A DNA stretch of 64,000 bases from NCBI RefSeq assembly GCF_009932475.1, contig NZ_BJOV01000005.1, positions 2,108,001-2,172,000 on the forward strand, in the 5' to 3' direction. Positions within the stretch are counted from its first letter, which is position 1. Every line of letters begins with the position of its first letter. The notes beneath the pieces are model-generated. The model did not search any database, was not told the DNA's origin, and was given only the letters and a program-made list of their open reading frames with translations. Both the position numbers and the translations under genes were made by a program. This DNA is from Gordonia spumicola. Its GTDB lineage: Bacteria; Actinomycetota; Actinomycetes; Mycobacteriales; Mycobacteriaceae. Positions 17,873-26,546 of the stretch are shown here, one piece after another.

Positions 17873-18832
17873 TCAAGACGCCTCGCGCATGATGCCGATG
17901 TGACGGGCCGCCCCGGACAGCCCCGGAACCTCGCGTAGCGGAGTCCACGTGTCCAAGCCGTCCGTGCTGTCGGCGTACAGGTACTTCCCCTTCGTGTAGG
18001 CGTCGAGGAAGATCCGCCAGGCACCGTCGGGCAGTTGGACCAGTTCGGGCCCCTCGACAAGAGTTCCCCAGTCACCGGCCGGGACGAACCGGTACGGACC
18101 GGCCAGCGAGGTGGCGACGGCGTGCTGGATGACCTTCTTCGTCTCATTCTTGGTGAACGCGTGGTACGTCGAGCCGATCTTCACGACCGTCGTATCGATG
18201 TGGTCGGCTCCGATGCCGTCGAGCGGTGTCGGCAGGCTCCATCGGGTGAATGTCGAGTCGAGCGCCGTCATCAGGTACGGAACGAAGCCCCCGCCCGTCG
18301 ACATCGACAGGATGACGTTCACTCGCCCGCCGTCGACGAACCATTCGGGCGCCCAGGCCTTCGTCGTGAACGGCGACAGCGACGGCACCTCGCGGAGCAG
18401 CGATCCGGTGCTGCCGAAGCCCGGGACAGACGCATGTCCGTCGCCGGTGCCGGGCAGGAGGAAGCAGCAGTACGGGACGCCGTAGTCACCGATCTTGGTC
18501 CAGTGCACGCGGTCTGAGCTTCGGGCGAAACCGATCGTCGCACCGTTGGCGGTCGTGTAGGTGACGTAGTATTCGCCGTCGGCCGCACGGAAGATGCTGG
18601 GGTCACGTACCCGCCCGGTGGGTGGGCTGTACGCCGCCTTCTGCAGAACGGTGAACGATGTCGCGTCGTCCGACTCGTAGACGTCCATCGTGCGGTCGGT
18701 CGCGCCGCTGAAGGCGACGACGGTGTATCTCCACCCGGCCGCGTGGGCTGCTGAGGGAACCGCGACGACGAGTCCGCATAGTGCGAGGAGCGCTGCGGCG
18801 ATACGTGTCAGGGTCCGAACTGTTCGCGTCAC
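17873..18832 (-). CDS. Secreted glycoside hydrolase-like beta-propeller (GH43 type)
   Basis: 319 aa exported protein. A long signal peptide (residues 1 to about 32, ending SAAHA) precedes a five-bladed-propeller pattern. GH43-like marks are VRDPSIFRAADGEYYVTYTT (catalytic base region with Asp), KAWAPEWFVDGGRVNVILS (the A-P-E motif) and EGPELVQLPDGAWRIFLD (the E-G-P-E region holding the acid). This supports arabinan/xylan- or fructan-side-chain hydrolysis outside the cell, although the exact glycan is unknown. The gene is monocistronic or followed by the methyltransferase gene. Confidence 0.82.
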   Translation of the reverse strand: MTRTVRTLTRIAAALLALCGLVVAVPSAAHAAGWRYTVVAFSGATDRTMDVYESDDATSFTVLQKAAYSPPTGRVRDPSIFRAADGEYYVTYTTANGATIGFARSSDRVHWTKIGDYGVPYCCFLLPGTGDGHASVPGFGSTGSLLREVPSLSPFTTKAWAPEWFVDGGRVNVILSMSTGGGFVPYLMTALDSTFTRWSLPTPLDGIGADHIDTTVVKIGSTYHAFTKNETKKVIQHAVATSLAGPYRFVPAGDWGTLVEGPELVQLPDGAWRIFLDAYTKGKYLYADSTDGLDTWTPLREVPGLSGAARHIGIMREAS

Positions 18833-18984
18833 CAGTCGAGTATCCGCGATCTCAGCCGCTCCCCGCCCGATCGTTACGGAACAGTTCCCAATTCACCCCG
18901 GTCGACAGTGTGGATTCCGCCTGAGGCGACGACGGATGAGCGCATGCCGGCGCCTCGCCCCTCTCGGTCGCATACGCTGCGCAG

Positions 18985-19388
18985 ATGGGCGAAGCACTCG
19001 ATTCCGGGCCGTTCTTCCACGGAACCAAGGCGGACTTGCGAGCGGGCGACCGTCTGACCGCGGGGTTCCGCTCGAACTACCGGCCCGAGATCGTCATGAA
19101 TCACATCTACTTCACCGCCCTCGTGAACGGCGCCGGGCTGGCGGCCGAGTTGGCGACGGCGAACCGCGCGTCTACCGGGTAGAACCGACCGGCGAGTTCG
19201 AGAACGATCCGAACGTGACGGACAAGAAGTTCCCCGGGAATCCGACTCGGTCGTATCGCAGTGCCGAACCGATCGTCGTCGTGGACGAGGTGGCCGACTG
19301 GCCCCGACTCACGCCCGACGCACTGCAGGCGTGGCGCGACCGGTTGGCCGCGGGCGTGCGCGACGGCACCGCCGAGATCATCAACTAG
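18985..19388 (+). pseudogene. arr: Rifampin ADP-ribosyltransferase arr, frameshifted
   Basis: Arr enzymes inactivate rifampicin by ADP-ribosylating its C23 hydroxyl. The 5' part (18985 to about 19160) encodes FFHGTKADLRAGD and RSNYRPEIVMNHIYFTA, the NAD-binding/catalytic signature. The 3' part (about 19155-19388) in another frame encodes YRVEPTGEFENDPNVTDKKF and SYRSAEPIVVVDE. A one-base loss near 19150-19165 joins them; without it the first frame stops at 19182. Total coding length (about 134 codons after repair) is near the family's roughly 140 aa. Either a real inactivating mutation, giving predicted loss of intrinsic rifampicin resistance, or a sequencing error. Confidence 0.85.
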
Positions 19389-19433
19389 GTGCACTACTCC
19401 GCCCAGGCGGGCGAAGGGAGCTCGCAATGCGCC

Positions 19434-20084
19434 CTACGTCGGCTGGCAGAACCTCAGCACGTTCCCCGACGGGTCGATGACCACGATCGTCGGACCACCC
19501 GGCGAGTCGACGTCGATCCCCGGTCGCAGTTTCGGGTGCGGACGCTCCACGAGCTCGGCGTGAAATTCCGCCGCATCCCTGATCGGAATCCACACCACCG
19601 TGCCCGGCGTCCCGTCACCGTGATGCTCGGAGAGATCGATGACGGCGTCGCCGCGTCGGATCCGCATGTACAGCGGAGTCCCCGGCTCGAACCGGTGCTC
19701 CCACTCGACCCGAAATCGCAGGTAGTCGATGTAGAAGTCGCGGGCCGACGCTTCGTCGAACATCCGGACCACCGGAATGGGCGGACCGACGTCGGGCACG
19801 TCCGAGCCCGCCTCCTCGACGCGGTAGTCGCGGTCGACGCCGTCGGTCGCACGAGCCCAGTCGCTGTCGGCGACCCGAGCCTGGTGAGCGTCGAATCCGG
19901 CACGGTCGGCGAACCGCTCCGACACCAGCCAGACGAGCGGATCGTCGGTCGGTTCGACGTGAAACGACACGCATCCAGGTTCGGCGCGTGTCAGTGCCGC
20001 GTGACGCGGCAGATGTTCGCGGACGCGGTCGGCCTGGTCGGCCGTCGCGCATGTCAGGCGGCCCGTCAACACGATCTGTGACAT
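19434..20084 (-). CDS. Antibiotic-biosynthesis-monooxygenase-like domain fused to a glyoxalase/VOC domain
   Basis: 216 aa protein. Residues 1 to about 95 look like an ABM dimeric alpha-beta barrel (MSQIVLTGRLTC, then PGCVSFHVEPTDDPLVWLVS and ERFADRAGFDAHQ). Residues from about 105 look like a glyoxalase superfamily (bleomycin-resistance type) domain: IPVVRMFDEASARDFYIDYL, LYMRIRRGDAVIDLSEHHGD and a C-terminal IDPSGNVLRFCQP. Both domains are small-molecule enzymes or binding proteins; the fused form suggests oxidation or sequestration of one compound. ATG 20084 starts directly at the ABM strand; a GTG eight codons upstream is possible. Confidence 0.78.
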   Translation of the reverse strand: MSQIVLTGRLTCATADQADRVREHLPRHAALTRAEPGCVSFHVEPTDDPLVWLVSERFADRAGFDAHQARVADSDWARATDGVDRDYRVEEAGSDVPDVGPPIPVVRMFDEASARDFYIDYLRFRVEWEHRFEPGTPLYMRIRRGDAVIDLSEHHGDGTPGTVVWIPIRDAAEFHAELVERPHPKLRPGIDVDSPGGPTIVVIDPSGNVLRFCQPT

Positions 20085-20236
20085 GCCCTGGAGGATATCC
20101 GTCACCACCGATCGAGGTGAGCGCGCGAACGGCGGTCATATCCGCCGAATCCGGTGATGATCGGCGGTTGTCCGTTCCCCCGCCCGCTGCGAAGACTGAA
20201 AGTCACGAAACCGCAGAACAACCGAGAGGATCGACA

Positions 20237-21148
20237 ATGACTTGGCCCGCAGGAGAAACCGCCTTCGTGACAGGAGCCGCATCGGGAATCGGACGCGGTA
20301 TCGCCCGCGCCCTCGTGACCGCGGGCGCCAATGTGGCGCTCGCCGACATCGACGAGGGCAGGCTCGCCGACGTCGCCGGGGAACTGACCGACGCGGGCGG
20401 TGTCGTGTCGACCGTCGTACTCGACGTGAGCGATCCCGATGCGTGGGCGACCGCGGCCGACCGGGTGGAGAAGGAACTCGGCGAAGTGTCCATCCTGTGC
20501 AGCATCGCGGGCGTCGTCGGCACGCCCGGACCGATCGAGCGGACGCCGTTCGCGGTGTGGCGGTGGGTGCAGTCGATCAACGTCGACGCGCAGTTCCTCG
20601 CCATCTCGACGTTCGTGCCGCGCTTCAAACTGCGTGGGACGCGAGCGCATGTCCTGAACTGCTCGTCGATGGCGGGACTCACCCCGATGGGGTTCGTGGG
20701 GTCGTACGCGGCGTCGAAGTTCGCGAGCGTCGGACTCTCGTTGTCCCTGCGGGAGGAACTGCGCGACACAGCGATCGACGTGTCGCTGCTGGTCCCCGGC
20801 ACCGTCGCGACCGACATCACGCGCACGGCGGCGGCGGGCGAGGCGAAACTCCTCGGCCGTGACGCCGAGACCACGGTCGCGGAGGCGAACGCGGCGATCG
20901 CCGCGGCGGGCGCCGATCCGGATCTCGTCGGCGTGCAGGTGGTCGAGGCGATGCAGGCCCGCCAGTTCCTGATCCCGACCCACCCCGAGTTCGGGGTGCC
21001 CGTGGCGGCGCTGCACGCCGAGATCGTCGCGGCGTTCGACGGCCTGGACGGTCGTCACGGCCCCGATCCGGCGGCTGCGGCGTTCGCCGACGGCGGCAAC
21101 CCCATCGTCTCGGCCGATCTCGTGAACGCGGGAGTCACCAATGACTGA
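20237..21148 (+). CDS. Short-chain dehydrogenase/reductase
   Basis: NAD(P)-dependent oxidoreductase of 303 aa. The cofactor motif TGAASGIG is at 12-19 (FVTGAASGIGRGIA), the catalytic Ser region is LNCSSMAGLTP, and the Tyr157-x3-Lys161 pair is in SYAASKFASVG. An Asp after strand 2 (LADIDEGRL) favours NAD(H) over NADP(H). ATG 20237 has GAGAGGA about 8 bases upstream; the longer frame is not supported. The stop overlaps the following esterase gene by 8 bases, so the pair probably acts in one catabolic step series on an ester/alcohol substrate, possibly a steroid or terpene. Confidence 0.9.
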   Translation: MTWPAGETAFVTGAASGIGRGIARALVTAGANVALADIDEGRLADVAGELTDAGGVVSTVVLDVSDPDAWATAADRVEKELGEVSILCSIAGVVGTPGPIERTPFAVWRWVQSINVDAQFLAISTFVPRFKLRGTRAHVLNCSSMAGLTPMGFVGSYAASKFASVGLSLSLREELRDTAIDVSLLVPGTVATDITRTAAAGEAKLLGRDAETTVAEANAAIAAAGADPDLVGVQVVEAMQARQFLIPTHPEFGVPVAALHAEIVAAFDGLDGRHGPDPAAAAFADGGNPIVSADLVNAGVTND

Positions 21149-22115
21149 CGCCACCGTCGCCCGCCCACCCGTCGATCCCGAATTGGACGCGGTCCTGTCG
21201 GTCGTGAGCACGCAGATGCCGAGGATGTCCGCAGACACGATGGCATTGATGCGGCAGATCATGATCGACTCCGTCGACGTCACCGAGGAGTCGCTCGCCG
21301 CATACGGCCTCGTCGCGCGCGAGATCACCGTTCGCGGACATGAGGGCGCAGAGTTGGCGGCCACCGTGATCTCGCGCGCCGATCACACGGGCGACGGACC
21401 GGGGATCTTCCACATCCACGGAGGCGGGATGGTGGTCGGCACCCGCCTCAACGGCCCGATCCACATGCTGCCGTGGGTCGTCGAGCACGACGCCGTCATG
21501 GTGACCGTCGAGTACCGGCTCGCTCCCGAGTTTCCGCACCCGTACCCAGTGGAGGACTGCTACGCGGGCCTCGCGTGGACCGTCGAGCACGCCGCCGAAC
21601 TGGGCATCGACCCCGACCGACTGCTCATCGCAGGCGCGAGCGCGGGCGGAGGGATCAGCGCGGGCGTGGCACTCCTCGCCCGGGACCGCGGCGGCCCGTC
21701 TCTCATCGGCCAGGTGCTGGTGTGCCCGATGATCGATGACCGCGACGTCACCGTGGCCTCGCTCCAGTACGACGAGGTGACCACCATCTGGGATCGGGCT
21801 AGCAACCGCTTCGGCTGGGACTCACTGCTCGGCGCCGATCGCGGCACCGGCGACGTGCCGATCTACGCCGCGCCCGCTCGGGCCGACGATCTGTCCGGCC
21901 TTCCGCCGACGTTCATCGACTGCGGTTCGGCCGAAGTGTTCCGCGACGAGGACGTCGCCTACGCCACTCGACTATGGGCGGCGGGCGTCCCGACGGAACT
22001 GCACGTCTGGTCGGGCGGATTCCACGGATTCGACCAACTGGCCCCACATGCGGCGGTGTCCCAGGCCGCGATCGCGGCTCGCGCGGACTGGGTCGCTCGA
22101 CTGCTCGGGTCCTGA
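21141..22115 (+). CDS. Alpha/beta hydrolase, hormone-sensitive-lipase-like esterase
   Basis: Esterase of 324 aa. The HSL-family oxyanion-hole motif HGGG is in IFHIHGGGMVVG, the nucleophile is in GASAGGGIS (G-x-S-x-G), the catalytic Asp region is FRDEDVAYATRL, and the catalytic His is in SGGFHGFDQL. All four elements are in order at normal spacing, so it should be active on short-chain acyl esters. It overlaps the upstream SDR gene by 8 bases and is followed about 70 bp later by a regulator gene on the same strand. Confidence 0.92.
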   Translation: MTDATVARPPVDPELDAVLSVVSTQMPRMSADTMALMRQIMIDSVDVTEESLAAYGLVAREITVRGHEGAELAATVISRADHTGDGPGIFHIHGGGMVVGTRLNGPIHMLPWVVEHDAVMVTVEYRLAPEFPHPYPVEDCYAGLAWTVEHAAELGIDPDRLLIAGASAGGGISAGVALLARDRGGPSLIGQVLVCPMIDDRDVTVASLQYDEVTTIWDRASNRFGWDSLLGADRGTGDVPIYAAPARADDLSGLPPTFIDCGSAEVFRDEDVAYATRLWAAGVPTELHVWSGGFHGFDQLAPHAAVSQAAIAARADWVARLLGS

Positions 22116-22183
22116 GTCGGCGACGGGCTCACGCCCGCGGGCTCGGAGGGTAGCCTGAGTGCGAATCGAGCCTTGGAGAACGC

Positions 22184-23173
22184 ATGCAGCAGTTGCGGGG
22201 CCGACTGACGGCGCTCGACCCCGAGGCCGCCGAGAGCCTGAAGGTCATCGCGCACTTCGACGCGTTGATCATGGCGGGTGTCGGCCTCGAAGGTCTCCTC
22301 CGATCGGCGGCGGTGCTGTCCGGAACTGTCGCCGGTGCGGAGCGTCGGTCGAGGACCACACGTGTCGGCCATGACGGGCGTCGTCTCGCCGCCGGTGAGG
22401 TGGTCCGGCCGGCGGTGCTCGAGGCCGCGTCGTCCGACTGTCGCGTGTGGTTGGAACGCGAGGGCCCGCCGCTCGTGAACGATGCGATGGTGGTCGAGCG
22501 GCTGGCGTTCGCGATCACCCTGCTCGAGTCGCGTTCGGCCGTCAGACACGGGCTCGACGCCGTGATCGACGCGGCCGTGCCCGTGGGCGAGCGCGCCGCC
22601 GTCCTCGCCCGGCTGCGAATCGACTCGTCCACCCAGGTGAGAGTGATCGCGACCAGTGCTGACGATCCTGCCCCCGACGGCGGTCTGTCCACGATCGTCG
22701 CGACCCGGTTCGGGATGCTGCGGGCCACCGTCGACATTCCGGTCACGGGCGTCGTCGGCACGCCGGTCGGACGTTCCGGGTTCGGCGTGTGGGTCCGCGC
22801 CGACCGGGCCCCGGAGTCGTGGGACGGCGCCGTCATCGCGTTCGGGCTCACCGATCGCGAGGACCGGACGATCGATGCGACCGACCTCGGCGTGATATTG
22901 CAGCTGCTGCAGGCCCCGGACTCCAACGCCGAGGACGTTGACGCGCTCGAACGTCTCGACCCACTGGAGACGACGATCCTCCGGACGCTCGTCGAAGCCG
23001 ACAGTGTCCGTGCCGCGGCCGCACGCCTCGGCATGCACCATTCGACGGTCCAAGCGCGGCATGAGTCGTTGACCAGGGCCCTCGGCTACGACCCACGTAC
23101 ACCTGTCGGTCGAATGCGATGCTCGGCGGCGACGCTCGTCCTCCGACTTCGGCGTGCCGACCGCGAGGCCTGA
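22184..23173 (+). CDS. PucR-like helix-turn-helix transcriptional regulator
   Basis: 329 aa putative regulator. The C-terminal end carries a PucR_2-type HTH: DPLETTILRTLVEADSVRAA followed by RLGMHHSTVQARHESLTRAL. The central 150-250 region is low-complexity alpha-beta, as in PucR/CdaR GGDEF-like domains. The N-terminus (LRGRLTALDPEAAESLKVIAH) is helical. It lies directly downstream of an SDR/esterase pair, so control of that pair by a metabolite is a reasonable inference. No operator was recognised. Confidence 0.78.
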   Translation: MQQLRGRLTALDPEAAESLKVIAHFDALIMAGVGLEGLLRSAAVLSGTVAGAERRSRTTRVGHDGRRLAAGEVVRPAVLEAASSDCRVWLEREGPPLVNDAMVVERLAFAITLLESRSAVRHGLDAVIDAAVPVGERAAVLARLRIDSSTQVRVIATSADDPAPDGGLSTIVATRFGMLRATVDIPVTGVVGTPVGRSGFGVWVRADRAPESWDGAVIAFGLTDREDRTIDATDLGVILQLLQAPDSNAEDVDALERLDPLETTILRTLVEADSVRAAAARLGMHHSTVQARHESLTRALGYDPRTPVGRMRCSAATLVLRLRRADREA

Positions 23174-23180
23174 GGTCGAG

Positions 23181-23618
23181 TCAGCCCTTCGTGAGATCTT
23201 GCGCGAGCATCACGATGATCCCGCTCGGTCCGGGCACATAGGTCAGCTTGTAGGCGTCCTGGTAGTTCGCGACGCCGCGCAGCGGGTGGCACCCGTGTCG
23301 TGCGGCGATCGCGAGCGCTTCGTCGATGTCGTCGACGGAGAACGCGACCCGGTGCATGCCGATCTCGTTGGGCAGGGTCGGCTCCGTGGGAATCGCATCG
23401 GGATGGATGTACTCGAACAGTTCGAGCCGACCGCTCCCGTCGGGCGTCTGGAGCATCGCGATGCGAGCGTGATTGCCGTCGAGCCCGACGGCCGTGTCGG
23501 CCCACTCGCCGCTCACCTCGTCCCGTCCGAGCACGGTGAGGCCGAGGTCGGTGAAGAAGGCGACGGTCGCGTCGATGTCGTCCACCGCGATGCCGACGTT
23601 CTCGAGCTTGATGGGCAT
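23181..23618 (-). CDS. VOC-family protein, methylmalonyl-CoA-epimerase/glyoxalase type
   Basis: 145 aa metal-binding VOC protein with two beta-alpha-beta3 modules. The first starts with KLENVGIAVDDIDATVAFFT and has RLELFEYIHP; the second has GMHRVAFSVDDIDEALAIAA and ends PSGIIVMLAQDL. Expected metal ligands are a His/Gln near the start of each module (His in MHRV) and the Glu in LELFEY and near IIVML. Substrate unknown. Convergent with the PucR-like gene, 7 bases away. Confidence 0.85.
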   Translation of the reverse strand: MPIKLENVGIAVDDIDATVAFFTDLGLTVLGRDEVSGEWADTAVGLDGNHARIAMLQTPDGSGRLELFEYIHPDAIPTEPTLPNEIGMHRVAFSVDDIDEALAIAARHGCHPLRGVANYQDAYKLTYVPGPSGIIVMLAQDLTKG

Positions 23619-23703
23619 GGGTCCACCGTACGCACTCGACCGGACGACCGCGTTCGATCAGGCGGCAGTGCGGCTCGCATGTCCAGGCCTCATGACCAGC
23701 GTT

Positions 23704-24282
23704 TCACCGACCTGCGAGTCGATCGACGAGAAGGTCGATCCGCTCCTCGACGCGATCGCCGGGCAGGCGGCCCGCCCTGGTGAGGGTCGCGAGGCCGTGC
23801 AATGCCGACCAGAACGTCTCCGTGTAGACGCCGGGGTCCACGCCGGGGCCCGCGGCGTCGGCGAGGTTCTCGTACAGCGCGGCGAAGGCGTCCTTCAGGG
23901 GTTCCGGCGTGTCGTCGACGGCGAACGTCAGACCGCCGTCGAGCTGGAAGATCGCGTCGTAGACGGCCGGATTCCGGGCCGCGTAGTCAAGGTACGCGCG
24001 GGACAGCGCTCGAATCCGTCCAGTCGACGTGTCGGCGTCGGCCACCGCGCCCCTGATCGCTTCGGCCAACTCGGACGCGCCTTCCAGCGCGGCCGCGCCG
24101 ATGATCTCCTTCTTGCCGCGGAAGTGGCCGTACAGCACCGGCTGGCTGTACTCGATCCGGTCGGCGAGTCTTCGCGTGGTGACGGCCTCCCATCCGTCGC
24201 GCTCCGCGATCTCGCGCGCGGTCGCCACGATGAGCCTTTCGCGCTCCGCTCGTTCGCGACGCTTCCGATCCTGTATCGCCAT
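23704..24282 (-). CDS. TetR-family transcriptional repressor
   Basis: 192 aa regulator. The N-terminal DNA-binding domain is textbook: LIVATAREIAERDGWEAVTT followed by RRLADRIEYSQPVLYGHFRG. The ligand-binding C-terminal domain (about 80-190) resembles the TetR_C_13 / WHG type (FWSALHGLATLTRAGRLPGD). It is divergent from a DUF1772 membrane protein gene, and the 83-bp gap holds two copies of a 15-bp palindrome (see operator), so it should repress both itself and that gene. Start ATG 24282. Confidence 0.93.
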   Translation of the reverse strand: MAIQDRKRRERAERERLIVATAREIAERDGWEAVTTRRLADRIEYSQPVLYGHFRGKKEIIGAAALEGASELAEAIRGAVADADTSTGRIRALSRAYLDYAARNPAVYDAIFQLDGGLTFAVDDTPEPLKDAFAALYENLADAAGPGVDPGVYTETFWSALHGLATLTRAGRLPGDRVEERIDLLVDRLAGR

Positions 24283-24290
24283 ACAGAAAT

Positions 24291-24328
24291 TCTAGCATTG
24301 ATAGACATGCCGATTTAGCAGTGCTAGA
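24291..24328. promoter_or_regulatory. Paired TetR operator, two 15-bp palindromes
   Basis: Two near-identical palindromic 15-mers in the TetR/DUF1772 divergent gap: TCTAGCATTGATAGA (24291-24305) and TTTAGCAGTGCTAGA (24314-24328). They fit a symmetric consensus TCTAGCAnTGCTAGA. Centres are 23 bp apart, about two helical turns, which suits two repressor dimers bound on one DNA face. They would cover the promoters of both divergent genes. Inference from position and symmetry; no binding data. Confidence 0.8.
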
Positions 24329-24365
24329 TTTCTGATCACAGCTAATTGTCGGTCAGGAGAACATC

Positions 24366-24809
24366 ATGGGCACTGCACTCGAAGTCGTGACGATCGTCGT
24401 CGTCGGAATCCTCGTCGGCGTGGAGTTCTGCGTCGCGTTCATCGTCAACCGAATCCTCAACGCGCTCCCCGAAGACAGCAATCAGCTCGGTCGGGCCCAC
24501 GGCGGCCGGATGCTCGGCGCCCTCATGCCGTTCTGGTACATCGGGTCGATGGTGCTCGCCGGCGTCTGGGCGGCGACGGTGTGGGGACGGTCGGGCGCGG
24601 GCCTCATCGTCGCCGGGGCCGCCCTCCTGATGGTCAGCGTGATCATGTCGATCGCCCTGCTCGTCCCGATCAACAATCGGAGCAAGACCTGGACGCCGGA
24701 GAATCGGCCGGCCGACTGGAAAGCGCAGATGCAGCAGTGGGACCGGTACCACTACGCGCGCGTCGCGGTCCTCATCGCGGCCTTCGCCCTGCTCGTCGTC
24801 GCCGCATGA
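24366..24809 (+). CDS. DUF1772 membrane protein (anthrone-oxygenase-like)
   Basis: 147 aa protein with four predicted membrane segments (about 5-28, 52-70, 77-99, 128-146). The pattern fits DUF1772, a family that includes fungal anthrone oxygenases but whose bacterial role is uncertain. Distinct features are the conserved polar loop VPINNRSKTWTPENRPADWK between segments 3 and 4, and the Trp-rich helix after it. The start is ATG 24366, preceded by GGTCAGGAGAACATC. Probably repressed by the divergent TetR protein through the paired operator. Confidence 0.85.
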   Translation: MGTALEVVTIVVVGILVGVEFCVAFIVNRILNALPEDSNQLGRAHGGRMLGALMPFWYIGSMVLAGVWAATVWGRSGAGLIVAGAALLMVSVIMSIALLVPINNRSKTWTPENRPADWKAQMQQWDRYHYARVAVLIAAFALLVVAA

Positions 24810-24829
24810 GCGTCACACGCATACCGACG

Positions 24830-25321
24830 TCAACTGCGGTACTTGGACAAGAGCTCCCGAGGGATGTGGCACGAGTCGTCCGGACACCGAGCCAGCCGAT
24901 CTTGATGCTCGTCGGCGCTGCGCACATAGTTGACCATCGGCAGCACCTCGACGGCGACCCGGTCCGCGTCCGACCGCGCGTCGACGAAAGCTCGCGCCCG
25001 ACGCAGGTGCCCGGGATCCTCGGAGTACAGGCCGGTGCGGTACTTCTCACCCACGTCCGGCCCCTGCCGGTTGACGCTGTACGGGTCGATGATCTCGAAG
25101 AGGTGAGCCATGAGCTGCTCGACGCTCACCACGGTCGGGTCGAAACGGGTCCGGACGCACTCGGCGTACCCGTCGTAGTCGCCGTCGAGTGAACGAGTCG
25201 AGCCGTTCACTCGACCCGCTTCGGTGAAGGTCACGCCGGGCAACGTCTCGACGAACGCCTGCACGCCCCAGAGGCATCCCCCCGCGAGGTAGACCTCGTG
25301 TTCCGAGAAATCGTCGGCCAT
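24830..25321 (-). CDS. msrA: Peptide methionine-S-oxide reductase MsrA
   Basis: Reduces the S-epimer of methionine sulfoxide in proteins. 163 aa. The catalytic motif is GGCLWGVQAF (Cys16), a variant of the usual GCFWG with Leu for Phe. Downstream family marks are YAECVRTRFDPTVVS, IDPYSVNRQGPDVGEKYR and TGLY. Resolving cysteines may be the C-terminal CPDDSC pair. ATG 25321 is chosen because it begins just before the catalytic strand; longer in-frame starts would add an unrelated tail. A second, broken copy of part of this gene lies at 26547-26589. Confidence 0.9.
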   Translation of the reverse strand: MADDFSEHEVYLAGGCLWGVQAFVETLPGVTFTEAGRVNGSTRSLDGDYDGYAECVRTRFDPTVVSVEQLMAHLFEIIDPYSVNRQGPDVGEKYRTGLYSEDPGHLRRARAFVDARSDADRVAVEVLPMVNYVRSADEHQDRLARCPDDSCHIPRELLSKYRS

Positions 25322-25533
25322 CGTTCGATCGTACGACACCCGCGACGATGCGCCCAGCGCCTCTCGATCGTCCGTGGATTCCCTCGACATTGCGATCATT
25401 GTTCCAGAAGAAGACGAGAATCCCATTCCGATGATCAGTCACGAATATCGCCGATCCAGTATCGATGTATCGACGGAGTGCGATGTTGAATATGAGCCGC
25501 ATCACCAGATGCAAGTATGGAGGGGAGTTCCAC

Positions 25534-25986
25534 ATGACCATGAAGAAGATCGCCGTGGCAACCGGCGTCACCGCCACTGTGCTGACATCAACGCTGGTGG
25601 CAGCCCCGGACGCACACGCCGCGTCCAGAGTTCTCACCATCGGAAACAACTGCTACGGCCCCAATCCGAACTATCTCGGATTCCCGTTCTACGGCGGAGC
25701 GAACATCACCACCAATGCGCCGTGGCCCGGACAGATCACGATCAACTCCGACTCGAAAGACGTGTTGCCGTACACCACGTACACGACGGTCAAGGTCACC
25801 ACTCTGAGCAACAACCGCACGCAGACCTTCCGGCGCACCTGGCACCACACGATGGGCGACGACTCCGGCTACACGATCACCGGGATCAAGGCCAGCGGGC
25901 GCGTCAAGGTGACGATCAGCGCGATCAACGTCGGACTGTTCCAGACTCAGCGCGGACCGACCTGCAGTGGAATCGTCCGCGTCTGA
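25534..25986 (+). CDS. Small secreted protein, unknown function
   Basis: 150 aa with a typical Sec signal peptide (MTMKKIAVATGVTATVLTST..., cleavage after AHA near residue 28). The mature 120 residues are rich in Thr, Asn and aromatic residues (PNYLGFPFYGGANITTNAPW), with two cysteines that could pair (NNCYG and PTCSG). No family recognised. ATG 25534 is supported by GGAGGGGA 8-15 bases upstream. Base composition is somewhat lower in GC than its neighbours, consistent with a recent acquisition or a fast-evolving exported protein. Confidence 0.72.
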   Translation: MTMKKIAVATGVTATVLTSTLVAAPDAHAASRVLTIGNNCYGPNPNYLGFPFYGGANITTNAPWPGQITINSDSKDVLPYTTYTTVKVTTLSNNRTQTFRRTWHHTMGDDSGYTITGIKASGRVKVTISAINVGLFQTQRGPTCSGIVRV

Positions 25987-26043
25987 CCGACGCCACCGCC
26001 CCCGGAGTGAGTGCTCGCAATGCGCCGAACCCGGGCCTGTGGC

Positions 26044-26457
26044 TCACCGGCCGAGGAGCACCCCGACGATGAGCAGCACCGTCGCGACGATCATGGCGAC
26101 CGCGAGCGAGGCGAGGAGGAAGTCGACGATCCGCTCCCGCCCCGGCGACGCGGCGTGGTCGCCTGATGCCAGCGGCGCGTACCGACGACCCGCACCCCAC
26201 AGCGCACCGAGTTGGGTCGCCAACCAGTTCGCATACGTGCCGTACACGAGGAGTGCAATCGTCACGATCTGCCAGACGCCGGGCAGGTCGACGTGCGGCC
26301 ACAGGAGTCCGACGACGATCAGGAACGGCCCATTGGTCATGCCCTGTAGGTGACTCGCGACGGCCATCCGCGGGTTCGCCATCGCCGGCGTGAGCATCCC
26401 GGTGATCAGGCCGAGCAGGAACAACAGCAGACCAGCGGCGAACAGGACGGTTTCCAT
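26044..26457 (-). CDS. Hydroxylaminobenzene-mutase-like membrane protein
   Basis: 137 aa with four membrane segments. The conserved block AMANPRMAVASHLQGMTNGP followed by LIVVGLLWPHVDLP, then YGTYANWLATQLGALWGAG, matches what I recall of the HAB family (HabA/HabB, which rearrange hydroxylaminobenzene to 2-aminophenol). Actinobacterial homologues are mostly uncharacterised, so the enzymatic role is an inference. ATG 26457 gives MLF-type start METVLFAAGLLL; the longer frame upstream runs into the msrA remnant and is not the real start. Confidence 0.65.
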   Translation of the reverse strand: METVLFAAGLLLFLLGLITGMLTPAMANPRMAVASHLQGMTNGPFLIVVGLLWPHVDLPGVWQIVTIALLVYGTYANWLATQLGALWGAGRRYAPLASGDHAASPGRERIVDFLLASLAVAMIVATVLLIVGVLLGR

Positions 26458-26546
26458 TTCTGGACGATAGTCCTGCCGCCGCGGGCAGGAAGCCTTTCGC
26501 GGCGCGTCCGCCTGTGTCGGGTCAAGTTCGAGACGTCGGCTACTGC

